Shown one piece after another: positions 35,894-44,493 of a stretch of DNA of 64,000 nt. Source of the stretch: Pseudobutyrivibrio sp. 49 (GTDB taxonomy: Bacteria > Bacillota > Clostridia > Lachnospirales > Lachnospiraceae); contig NZ_FNDP01000002.1 in NCBI RefSeq assembly GCF_900100545.1, positions 62,001 through 126,000 of the forward strand. Direction: 5' to 3'. Numbering within the stretch: the stretch's first letter is position 1; every line of letters starts with the position of its first letter. The notes under the pieces were generated by a model. The model made no database searches. It was not told the origin of the DNA and saw nothing but the letters and a program-made list of their open reading frames with translations. Made by a program: the position numbers and the translations under genes.

Positions 35894-37348
35894 TTAGAAC
35901 TGAAAATACAAAAACTGTGTATCTATGTTTGCATCTGTGGCACATGCTCCAAATATACACACAGAAATAATTGCCGCAACTAATAATCCCTGTAAAAAAA
36001 GCGGCTGTCTACAGTAAACTTCATAGATATTTTGTTCATCTTGCCTTCTAATTTGTACTTTACAAAATAGTATAGTCGAAATAACAATTACAAATGTGCC
36101 GACAGCAGTTCCTGCTATACATAATAAATCTGGATTAAAAATACTAAAGTAGTTAAACATAAGAATTCTTTTGCAAATTGAAAATGAATCCATTGTTTCC
36201 GATGTGAAAAATATCCATGTGAGTGTAATCAAAAAAAACACTATTACTCTTCTAATCAGCACTATGCTTTCAGTCTTTTCATCAATATTCAATTTCTTAT
36301 AAACAAATATTTTAAATGGTTTTATAAGCTGTCCAATTACAACAATGACCCCATTAAATAATCCCCAAACCACAAAGTGCCACTGCGCTCCATGCCACAA
36401 TCCGCTTACCAAGAAGACAATCAACATATTAATATATTTACGAATATTGCCCTTTCTATTCCCCCCTAGAGGAATATAAAGATTTTCAATAAACCATTCA
36501 TTCAAACTCATGTGCCATCTATTCCAAAACTCAGCTGTACTCTGAGATAAATACGGATTGTTAAAGTTTTTACCAACCTCTATACCTAGTATTTTACCAA
36601 CGCCCCTAGCCATATCAGAATATGACGAAAAATCCGCATATATATATAAGGAGAAACACATCGCACCAATTAACAACTCTGCAGAAGATCGATTCATATA
36701 ATCTGGTAATACACTTAGATATATTTGACTAAGCTTATTTGCCACCATAATCTTCTCAAATGCTCCCCAGGTAAATAATAACGTGCCGCTCTTCGCCATA
36801 TTATAATCAAATGCCCTAGGAGATGAAATCTGTGGTAACAAATTTCTAGATTTCTGTATAGGTCCTGATAACACAGTTGGAAAAAAAGCAACGAAGGTTG
36901 CATACTTTATAACATTTTTTTCTACACTAACTTTTCTTCTATACACATCAGATAAATACGTACATGCTTGGAATACCATGAACGATAAACCTACTGGTAA
37001 TGCAATATCCCAATTAACAGAAATTGATGTTTCCAGCGTCTTACACAATACCTGATTTATATTAGTTATTAGAAAATCTGTATATTTATATATTCCTAGC
37101 ACTGATATTTCAAGTAAAAAAAATGTAACATATACCGCTTTCCTATTGTATATGTCAAGCAGTAATCCTCCTACGTATGAAATTATAGTCACTAGTATTA
37201 ACACTAATAATATTTTGGGATTTGACCATCCATAAAACAAATAACTTCCAAGAAACAATATGATATATCTGTGTTGTGGTTGCACCATGTAATATATACG
37301 TACGAAAACACATATGAAAATAAAAAAAGTAACACTTAAATAATTCAT
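35894..37348 (-). CDS. MBOAT O-acyltransferase (pair 2)
   Basis: A 484-residue MBOAT with about eleven membrane helices: FWNRWHMSLNEWFIENLYIP then LGGNRKG, and the active-site-containing GLWHGAQWHFVVWG. It resembles the copy at 18017 in length and motifs but is clearly a different paralogue. No ribosome site is visible before the ATG, and the decayed IS110 element begins only 46 bp upstream, so the native promoter may have been displaced. A 17-bp palindrome lies between the two. Confidence 0.87.
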   Translation of the reverse strand: MNYLSVTFFIFICVFVRIYYMVQPQHRYIILFLGSYLFYGWSNPKILLVLILVTIISYVGGLLLDIYNRKAVYVTFFLLEISVLGIYKYTDFLITNINQVLCKTLETSISVNWDIALPVGLSFMVFQACTYLSDVYRRKVSVEKNVIKYATFVAFFPTVLSGPIQKSRNLLPQISSPRAFDYNMAKSGTLLFTWGAFEKIMVANKLSQIYLSVLPDYMNRSSAELLIGAMCFSLYIYADFSSYSDMARGVGKILGIEVGKNFNNPYLSQSTAEFWNRWHMSLNEWFIENLYIPLGGNRKGNIRKYINMLIVFLVSGLWHGAQWHFVVWGLFNGVIVVIGQLIKPFKIFVYKKLNIDEKTESIVLIRRVIVFFLITLTWIFFTSETMDSFSICKRILMFNYFSIFNPDLLCIAGTAVGTFVIVISTILFCKVQIRRQDEQNIYEVYCRQPLFLQGLLVAAIISVCIFGACATDANIDTQFLYFQF

Positions 37349-37352
37349 TCTA

Positions 37353-37369
37353 AATCTATATTATAGATT
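37353..37369. repeat. 17-bp palindrome upstream of MBOAT 2
   Basis: AATCTATA-T-TATAGATT is a perfect palindrome located 5 bp upstream of the MBOAT start and 26 bp from the proposed IS end. It could be an operator, a small hairpin in the leader or the insertion target. No function is assigned. Confidence 0.45.
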
Positions 37370-37429
37370 AATTCTAAAGTAGTTTAATCTTTTTCCTCTC
37401 ATAATAATCTTGTTATATCTCTTGTTAAC

Positions 37430-37800
37430 TCACTTTTTCTCATTTTTTCATAATCACATAGATGAAGCTATCTAAGTCCATGCCATTCCCCACGTCCAAA
37501 ACTACGGATATATAGGTTTCCAGGGTGCACTTAATAAGACGTCGTCTTATTCTGCTATGATTGGCCTTCTAAATCCCAGGTTCCTTACGGCAGCCCAACC
37601 TCCCATGTCATACGGGATCACCTTCAATAGGGTCCTTAATTCCTTCGTTCTGCTTATCCATAAAGGGGTGTCACTATGCTCCAACACTGAGTCGTACTCT
37701 GATGGGAAAAAATCTGACTTCGGCTCTCTATGTTCTCTTTGAATAAATGATTCTCTCAGCACTTTTCAGCGGACGTCTTCCTGAGATTCACATACTAATC
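37430..37800 (-). ncRNA. Candidate bridge RNA region of the IS110-family element
   Basis: This stretch, between the transposase end and the proposed IS boundary, is clearly less AT-rich than its surroundings and has no convincing gene. It contains a perfect hairpin, AATAAGACGTCGTCTTATT (37533-37551), among other short complementary segments. IS110/IS1111 elements encode a structured bridge RNA in their long non-coding end that guides target and donor recognition. The assignment is inferred from position and composition only. A 71-codon minus frame at 37547-37762 lacks a ribosome site and is not called. Confidence 0.4.
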
Positions 37801-37802
37801 TT

Positions 37803-39083
37803 TTACGCAGCTAACGATTGCCTATGAATATCAGAAAGTATCTTCTGAGGATCATAAACAGTATTGTTTTTTAGTATTGCGTAGAAGATTCTTATCAGCT
37901 TACAGCTGATGGCTATAATAGACTACTTCTTTTTAAGCGGATTACTTTGTCTGGTAGTGTAATACTCATGCAATGCTCTAAACTCTGGATTCTTCGCAAC
38001 TAATGGTATTACCGCCTGAAACAGTATAGCTCTTAGCTTACTTCGACCTCGTTTACTTATGGTCGTCTGTCCCTTATGTTCACCAGAACTATTCTCTCTT
38101 AAAGAAAGCCCCCGCTAACTTTTGGATTTGCTTTGGTGATTCAAAACGTCTAACATCACCAATATCACCCAAAAATCCAGCAACAGTTATTACTCCTATA
38201 CCTTTTATGGCAAGCAATTGCTCGCTTTCAGGTATCTGCTTACACAAACGCTCAATCTCATCCATGATGTAATCAAGCTGTGTCATCTTATACTCATAAT
38301 CCTGAAGCAACATCTTCATCTCGATTTCTGCGTCCGATGATCCCTTCTTTAGCCCGATACTTCTTTTTGCTGCTTCACACAGGGTCGTTGTCCTCTTTTT
38401 ACCTACAGCACGTAATTTTTCTCTTCGCCAAATCTGATCTATACCGTCCACTCCAAGTGTAAGTATCGCTTCTGGAGTACATGCTTCTTTCAAAAGCAAC
38501 ATACTACTCTTTGACTCGTAATCCCCAAACACCTCTAAATATTCAGGAAAATATATGGCAAACCATCTTGCAAATCGATTTTTAATCTGGGTAAGTTCCC
38601 TAATGAGTCGCTTGCGATTATTTGTCATTATTCGTAAATCTGCATAGACACCATCAAGTGTATATATGGAGCAGAATATCTGCCTTCGATAACAAGCTTT
38701 GCTATTACCTTAGGATCTTTACAATCATTTTTACTTTGGCTGTTATCATCCAGTTCCTTGGTCTGCTTTACCGCATAAGGGTTAACCATAACCAGTAGGA
38801 TACCTCCATCCTCAAGATAAGCGCCAAGATCAAACCAGTAATGACCAGTTGGCTCTATTCCTACTATCACATCTGACTTATTGTTTATATTTAGTATCCA
38901 CTGCATCCAGTCCTTAAAACTATCAAAGCCTTCTCGACTGTTACTAAACTTAAAAACTTTACCTAGTTCAATGCCTCTCCAATCAAAGGCTCTGGCATAA
39001 TGTGTAGTACTTCCTATATCAATTCCAACTACCAAAGTTGATTCTTTTACTTGATTGATTCTCTCATTCTGCTTACAATTCAT
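37803..39083 (-). pseudogene. IS110-family DEDD transposase, three lesions
   Basis: The intact parent would have about 425 residues. N-terminal RuvC-like DEDD domain: GIDIGST, IEPTGHYWF, and KNDCKDPKVIAKL. C-terminal Tnp domain: LLAIKGIGVITVAGFLGDIG. Three lesions are visible. A 1-nt loss near 38660-38672 shifts out of PYI and before DGVYADLRIMTNN. One extra G in the G5 run near 38107 shifts between KLAG and LSLRENSSGEHKG. A TAG at 37925 replaces Gln between NPLKKK and SIIAISCKLIRIFYAIL. The start at 39083 has AAAGGAG. Such multiple damage argues against programmed frameshifting. Confidence 0.88.
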
Positions 39084-39228
39084 TTGTGGGTGTCTCCTTT
39101 GAACAATGATTTTTATTAACCGGCAAGTTAACAATCATTATTCTATGAGAGGCACTCATTTTTTACAAACCTGCTATTTATTACTTAACAGGAATGCTTT
39201 CTATAATTGGTATAAAAGGCATAGTTTA

Positions 39229-41199
39229 CTAAAATGATATTTGACTCATTACATCTACTATTATTTCTAAATATACAAACATCACACCTTGTAATATAAC
39301 TAAAGAATTTACTTTACCACCATTTTTATACCAACATAGCACCAGCAATAATTGTGGAATGCATGGAATATAATATCTTCCCTGTAAGCCTACAATCTGT
39401 GTATATCCAAATGGTGTCATTAAAAATCCCGTTGCTGTGATCATTACTATCTCTATAATTGTTACTGCAAATACACCAAAAATAAATTTCTTTGACAATA
39501 TACCTGTAGAGCCTGCTTCCTTATCATCAGTTGACAGGAAAAGCAAGCCGACATATAGCCATATCACATGTTCCTTTATATTTACATATAATCTAGCTAA
39601 CTTTTGTCCAAACATCTCCAAAAATAGTTGATTCAAGCAATTGTAAACTGTCGTAAGATATACCTTCATATACATTATTGGTTCCCTAAATATTCCACTA
39701 ATACTATAAATATTTTTATCATTATAAGAATATCCGTTTGAAGCTGTTATTGTAGCTTGTACCATAGTCATTGATGCGCGAGCTGATTGTTGTATCAATA
39801 CTGTAAAAATAAAACATAATAGCACTAGTCCCACCCCCTCTATAAATGCTCTTCTCTTTTTTTCTTTCTTTTCAACCAATACCAAAAAAAACAATACTAG
39901 CTCAATATAATACACGAACTTTATTGGAGCAATTAGCAATATACTCACAAAAGTCACAATATAATCGCGCCAATAGACATTTCTTTTATCTGACACTAAC
40001 TTAAGTATATAGGCAAAATATAATAATGAAATACCATTAATTTGCATATCATATGACAGGGAACTTGCTTGATGCATTGACATTGGATTTATTGCTAATA
40101 ATAAAAATGAAGTTTTATAAAATGGTGTTATTTTTACAGCAAAACTCACAATAATAGAATAAACCAGTAAATTTACAAATCGTCCTAGCATATACATACT
40201 CGTGCCATGCAACCCTATTATTCTTGCAACAGAAATTCCTAAAGCCTGTGGCAAATAGGCAATTGGATAATCTAATTTGTTGTATACATATTCAATTATC
40301 TCTTTATTATTAAAATAGACATTTTTATATTCAATTGTTTGAATAAAATCATTAAAGCTGTTTCTGCCGCTACATAAAAATAAATCGCATGAATCTATAA
40401 CACATATATGTTTCTCACCTATAATTACGTTTGAAAGAATATATGATGAATAGTAATGATAGCTTTCATCTGGTCCATTACCTGGGGATATTATTATCAT
40501 CATTATAATTCCTAAAATTAATGTAATAACAAAGGTTTCCTTTTCAGCTACTTTATCCTTCCTAATCAAAATATAATTTATTAACAAGAATAATAATACA
40601 AATGATATAACAGCAAAATAATTAATATACGCATGTGCTAATGCAATAAATATACATCCATCATTGTATCTCCCAGAATGCGTAGAAAGGCAAGATTTAT
40701 ACTGAATTCCGTCAACTGTTCCAATAGAAGATATACTTTCTACCCCCGAAAGAGTTATCAAATTATCTTCTGTTAATTGGGGTGCATATACATGTATGTA
40801 GTAAGTTTCACCCTGTTCCAACGTATTATCTAGGAAAAATTGTTTCCAATAATTTCCAATTAATTCTTTTCTTTCATTAGCCCAGCCTTGTATGGTTTCA
40901 CCATTTTTATTACGTAATTCAACTGTATACTCTCCAAAATAATTTGCTGCATTTATTGTTGATAAGGGTAAATCTATTTCATTAACATCCTCTTCATTAC
41001 AGACAAATTCTTGTAGAAGTACATTATCTCCGTAAATTTGGTATTCATATTCCTCATTTGTACCTATCCTATTCACATAGTATTTAGATATTTTAGGAAT
41101 CGGATTAACCCAACATAATATTAGAGTTCCTATTAAAAAAAATAGATTTACAAAAAAAAGAATCTTATTCCGACTCAAATTCCCTATTAAACCTGCCAT
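39229..41199 (-). CDS. DUF2142-like polytopic membrane protein
   Basis: A 656-residue membrane protein with an N-terminal helix, an extracytoplasmic beta-rich domain (about 45-185) and some eleven further helices. After the first helices of the main block comes SPGNGPDESYHYYSSYILSN, the P-G-x-PDE-x-x-H motif typical of DUF2142 proteins, which resemble GT-C transferases. ATG at 41199 has GGAGGGG just upstream. It overlaps the preceding membrane-protein gene by 35 bp. Its 3' end lies 77 bp from the proposed IS110 boundary. Confidence 0.75.
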   Translation of the reverse strand: MAGLIGNLSRNKILFFVNLFFLIGTLILCWVNPIPKISKYYVNRIGTNEEYEYQIYGDNVLLQEFVCNEEDVNEIDLPLSTINAANYFGEYTVELRNKNGETIQGWANERKELIGNYWKQFFLDNTLEQGETYYIHVYAPQLTEDNLITLSGVESISSIGTVDGIQYKSCLSTHSGRYNDGCIFIALAHAYINYFAVISFVLLFLLINYILIRKDKVAEKETFVITLILGIIMMIIISPGNGPDESYHYYSSYILSNVIIGEKHICVIDSCDLFLCSGRNSFNDFIQTIEYKNVYFNNKEIIEYVYNKLDYPIAYLPQALGISVARIIGLHGTSMYMLGRFVNLLVYSIIVSFAVKITPFYKTSFLLLAINPMSMHQASSLSYDMQINGISLLYFAYILKLVSDKRNVYWRDYIVTFVSILLIAPIKFVYYIELVLFFLVLVEKKEKKRRAFIEGVGLVLLCFIFTVLIQQSARASMTMVQATITASNGYSYNDKNIYSISGIFREPIMYMKVYLTTVYNCLNQLFLEMFGQKLARLYVNIKEHVIWLYVGLLFLSTDDKEAGSTGILSKKFIFGVFAVTIIEIVMITATGFLMTPFGYTQIVGLQGRYYIPCIPQLLLVLCWYKNGGKVNSLVILQGVMFVYLEIIVDVMSQISF

Positions 41200-41935
41200 C
41201 TTCCCCTCCAATTTTTCGGTATATAAAACAGGCTCCTACACAAATAACTAATGCTATCCATATTCTAATACTTTCACTTTCTTTAATAAAAGACGAGCCC
41301 AACACATAAAACACTAAATTTTTATCCGTTTCTTTACCATTTATTTTCAGTTCTGCATTATCTATTCTATCTGATGTTTGCAGAACTGTAACAGCATTAC
41401 CTTTGACTGAATCATTTGAAAATATCCTGATGATATATGTTCTTTCAAATCCTTCTAATCCTGTCATCCTATGAATACTTAATTTTATATAATCTGTTTC
41501 TGTGATTTTGTCTAAATTAATATCCCAATAATCTAACAACTCTTCTGTATCTTTATCATATAATTCCACTTTAAGAGTACCATTATTATCTCGACCATAA
41601 TTATTAACCATCACCCCAATCGAAGATATAAGAGGACTAGCGCAATAAAAAGACTGTTCTATTTCGACATCGTCATAAATCTCTCCAACTGTATCAACTT
41701 TTTCCCAATCAAGTGGTACTTTTATTATCTCACCCGTTTCTCCATAATATATTGGCTTATCATCCCTAATGTAATCTACAAAAACTGGAATAAACGACCA
41801 CACGAATATAATAGCAACACATATATAGATGCTATTTTTCTTTGATACCCTCTCTATTTGTTTTCTAACTATTTTTATATTTAGCAATATGCTAACAATA
41901 AAAACTACTAATGCCCAATATAAATAATTAATCAT
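41165..41935 (-). CDS. Membrane protein with extracytoplasmic beta domain, 256 aa
   Basis: Two N-terminal helices, an extracytoplasmic domain of about 150 residues (WEKVDTVGEIYDDVEIEQSF onward), and a C-terminal helix. The beta domain resembles in layout the extracytoplasmic domain at the N-terminus of the overlapping DUF2142-like gene, so the two may act as partners or be split parts of one larger ancestor. Ribosome site AAAAAGG, 11 nt before ATG. It is the first gene after a long gap and so probably starts a transcript. Confidence 0.6.
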   Translation of the reverse strand: MINYLYWALVVFIVSILLNIKIVRKQIERVSKKNSIYICVAIIFVWSFIPVFVDYIRDDKPIYYGETGEIIKVPLDWEKVDTVGEIYDDVEIEQSFYCASPLISSIGVMVNNYGRDNNGTLKVELYDKDTEELLDYWDINLDKITETDYIKLSIHRMTGLEGFERTYIIRIFSNDSVKGNAVTVLQTSDRIDNAELKINGKETDKNLVFYVLGSSFIKESESIRIWIALVICVGACFIYRKIGGEDGRFNREFESE

Positions 41936-42485
41936 TTATAATCACACCTTTTTCATCCTATTTGTACGCTATAATATATATCACTAGATTTTGAAGCCAT
42001 ATATGATATCATTTTATGTATCGTGTGAAATAATACTACAACCGACATTCCCTTTATAAAAATATTACTAATGACAATGGTACTTTCCTCATTGACATAG
42101 CTAATTCACGGCGCACATAGGATAATTCTTTTTCATTGTGTGATAGTAAACATAAATAACACAAAGCTTACTGAATATTCCAGTAATCCCCCCTGTAAAC
42201 TGGACCAATTATACTCTTGGCGTATTCTTGTACTAACACCGATGGTGATGTTGCTAAAGACGTAGACGTTATACTTTATTTTTCAAATGAGCAATTTTTC
42301 TCTAAGCCCCACCAGCAGAATAATACTAAATACTTCAAATCATAATAACTTATTTGCTTATTGGATGAATCCTTTAGTTATAGTACTAGACTTAACTTGT
42401 ACGCCACTTTTAAATCTACAATTATAATAAAACGTTCATTACAAGATGCTCTATTCTCATTAATATATTTTGAATCACATAACAA
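41936..42485. other. 550-bp stretch without a recognised gene
   Basis: AT-rich, with scattered short open frames on both strands and no recognised domain. One plus-strand frame of about 45 codons around 42200-42340 (containing DGDVAKDVDVILYFSNEQFF) has no start and may be a gene fragment. The promoter for the DUF2142 pair should lie in the first 150 bp, but I see no consensus boxes. This is the natural break between the two glycan loci. Confidence 0.5.
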
Positions 42486-42863
42486 TTATTGCTCAAATCG
42501 ATTTAATCCCTCAATAAATCCATCTATAGACTCATCAAATTTATTAACTTGACGTTCCACCAATCTATATAGCCTCCAAAGGTTTCCTTTATCGTTAAGA
42601 TCATCTTCAATTATTACACCTAATTGAGTACTATTTGCACCAATAATCGTAATACGGCAATGATAATCCAGATATTCTTCTCCACCTATGTCATATTCTC
42701 TTGTATCATATTTAACTAGCACAAGTTTCTGATCACCATTATATATACAATAAGCAGGATATACATAATCTATCTGTGAATCTCTTTCCCATTTTAATTT
42801 TTTTTCTTTAGTGCCATTTATCAAAGCAATGACATACCTATCATTATTATTTACTGATTGCAT
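42486..42863 (-). CDS. Hypothetical protein, 125 aa
   Basis: A soluble alpha/beta protein with no family that I recognise. ATG at 42863 was chosen because AGGAG lies 5 nt upstream; an upstream GTG would overlap the previous stop. It starts 11 bp after the preceding small gene, and the two are probably a functional pair. They sit directly after rfbG at the distal end of the fucose/CDP-sugar locus. No motif suggests an enzymatic function. Confidence 0.55.
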   Translation of the reverse strand: MQSVNNNDRYVIALINGTKEKKLKWERDSQIDYVYPAYCIYNGDQKLVLVKYDTREYDIGGEEYLDYHCRITIIGANSTQLGVIIEDDLNDKGNLWRLYRLVERQVNKFDESIDGFIEGLNRFEQ

Positions 42864-42874
42864 TCTTTCTCCTA

Positions 42875-43351
42875 TCACAGAATCGTCAGTTCTTTCGCCT
42901 TCAATTCTCCTACCAAGTTATTAAGAACCGAAACAAGTTTCTTCTCTTGCTTTTTATCAAATGGTAAGTCTGTAATTCTTTTTACTTTTAGGAGCTTTCT
43001 TCGAGCTTTTCTATTCATAAATACAGCAAAATGATCTATACTCGAAACCTCCCTTACGATTTCACCATATATTTTAGAATCAAAAATGTTGTCTATTTCA
43101 ATTGACCGAACAATACTCTCTAGTTTTTCGCAGCTTCTCCTTTTCTGACTTTGATATAACTGAAATTTCAATGTCTTTTTTATTTCCTTCTTTATTTGGC
43201 CTGTATGAACAAATACGATAAACGAAAAGAAAAAACTTGCAAGACTGATAAAACCACCATAACTATTCAGCCATTCATTAAGTTGAATCCACATATACAT
43301 TAATTTAATGTCATCATTCACAAATATTCTTACTCCACTATGCTTTTTCAC
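42875..43351 (-). CDS. Small membrane-anchored protein of unknown function, 158 aa
   Basis: One membrane helix (about 33-50, GGFISLASFFFSFIVFVHTG) follows a short N-terminal segment. The rest is a basic, helical cytoplasmic domain rich in Lys and Arg. The start is uncertain: GTG at 43351 overlaps rfbG by 14 bp, while GTG at 43321 has GGAG 11 nt upstream. It is probably expressed with the 125-aa gene that follows. I recognise no family. Confidence 0.5.
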   Translation of the reverse strand: MKKHSGVRIFVNDDIKLMYMWIQLNEWLNSYGGFISLASFFFSFIVFVHTGQIKKEIKKTLKFQLYQSQKRRSCEKLESIVRSIEIDNIFDSKIYGEIVREVSSIDHFAVFMNRKARRKLLKVKRITDLPFDKKQEKKLVSVLNNLVGELKAKELTIL

Positions 43352-44453
43352 TAATATATTCCGATATTTGTTCGTTAATCAGTTGATTAGTACCATCATC
43401 ATTAAGATAACTCACAGACCACTCCACAATCTTCTCCATCGTGGTCTCAACATTCCATCTAGGCTGCCAACCAAATGTTGTCTTTATCTTACTACAATCC
43501 AACTTCAAAAAATTAGCCTCATGTGGTCCACCATCATGCTTATTTACCCAGTGAGCTTTATTAAATGTATCGTTACCATTAGCTAATGCTACTTCATTCC
43601 ATTTATCACAGAATAACTGCACAAGTTCACCCGTTGTCCAACAATCGCTTTCATCCGGTCCGACATTATAACTACCAGCCAGCTTCTTATCTTTATACTG
43701 AGCCTCCGCTATCATAAGATAAGCCACAACAGGCTCTAACACATGCTGATACGGACGAGTTGAATATGGATTTCTCACCACAATCTCTTCACCAGCCTCA
43801 ACAGCACGAATGCAATCTGGGATAATTCTATCATTGGCGAAATCTCCGCCACCAATAACGTTGCCAGCGCGGCATGTAGATACAGCAGGTGCATCTATGC
43901 CATAATTAGCTTGATAATATTCATCTGTAAAGAATGAATTCTTATAGCTAGATGTTACTAGCTCAGAACATGATTTAGAATTAGAATATGGGTCAAATCC
44001 ATTAAGTTCCTCATTTTCACGATAGCCCCATTCCCATTCTTTGTTAAGATATACTTTATCAGTTGTAACATTTACAAATGAACGCACACTCGGGGTCAGA
44101 CGAACAGCTTCACATATATTAACTGTCCCCATTACATTCGTCTCATATGTGTAAACAGGCTCTTTATATGAATCACGTACAAGCGGTTGTGCTGCCATAT
44201 GAATCACAATCTCAGGCTTAGTTTCTTTAAACACCTTTAGTAAATGATTTAAATCCCTAATATCCCCATCAATGGAATTCATTTTATCTTCCAATCCCAG
44301 AGTATTAAAAAGACTTGGTTCTGTTGGAGGTTTTAATGCATATCCAATCACATCAGCGCCAGCATTTATCAACACCTTGCACATCCATGATCCTTTAAAG
44401 CCAGTATGGCCTGTAATTAAAACTTTTTTCCCTTTGTAAAATTCAAAATTCAT
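43338..44453 (-). CDS. rfbG: CDP-glucose 4,6-dehydratase (copy 2)
   Basis: A 371-residue extended SDR with GHTGFKG, TTDK and Y-SNS-K motifs identical to those of the copy at 7606. ATG at 44453 was chosen for AAGGTGG 5 nt upstream; an ATG 23 codons earlier lies in the upstream gene region. It makes CDP-4-keto-6-deoxyglucose from the CDP-glucose produced by RfbF (50224), and so supplies RfbH. The two copies agree closely in protein but differ widely at silent positions, so they are not a recent duplication. Here it belongs to a complete CDP-sugar block. Confidence 0.93.
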   Translation of the reverse strand: MNFEFYKGKKVLITGHTGFKGSWMCKVLINAGADVIGYALKPPTEPSLFNTLGLEDKMNSIDGDIRDLNHLLKVFKETKPEIVIHMAAQPLVRDSYKEPVYTYETNVMGTVNICEAVRLTPSVRSFVNVTTDKVYLNKEWEWGYRENEELNGFDPYSNSKSCSELVTSSYKNSFFTDEYYQANYGIDAPAVSTCRAGNVIGGGDFANDRIIPDCIRAVEAGEEIVVRNPYSTRPYQHVLEPVVAYLMIAEAQYKDKKLAGSYNVGPDESDCWTTGELVQLFCDKWNEVALANGNDTFNKAHWVNKHDGGPHEANFLKLDCSKIKTTFGWQPRWNVETTMEKIVEWSVSYLNDDGTNQLINEQISEYISEKA

Positions 44454-44493
44454 TTTTCCCACCTTACATATATTCTTTAATATTTCAGAATAG

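Larger units (their letters stand above)
37395..39152 (-). mobile_element. Decayed IS110-family insertion sequence
   Basis: The element contains a broken DEDD transposase gene (37803-39083) and about 400 bp of non-coding DNA downstream of it. Candidate subterminal inverted repeats flank it: CCTCTCATA at 37395-37403 matches TATGAGAGG at 39144-39152, and the similarity continues inwards with ATAAT and TTGTTA, with small gaps. A long non-coding region after the transposase is typical of the IS1111 subgroup. The ends are tentative because IS110 elements lack classical terminal repeats. Confidence 0.6.

Noticed and set aside
37547-37762. Minus-strand frame of 71 codons in the IS110 tail
   Set aside because: No ribosome site; better explained as part of the structured non-coding end of the element.
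37803-39083. Programmed frameshifting in the IS110 transposase
   Set aside because: Two frame shifts plus a nonsense codon in one gene point to decay.
42200-42340. Plus-strand open stretch of about 45 codons in the long gap
   Set aside because: No start codon or recognised family; mentioned only as a possible fragment.
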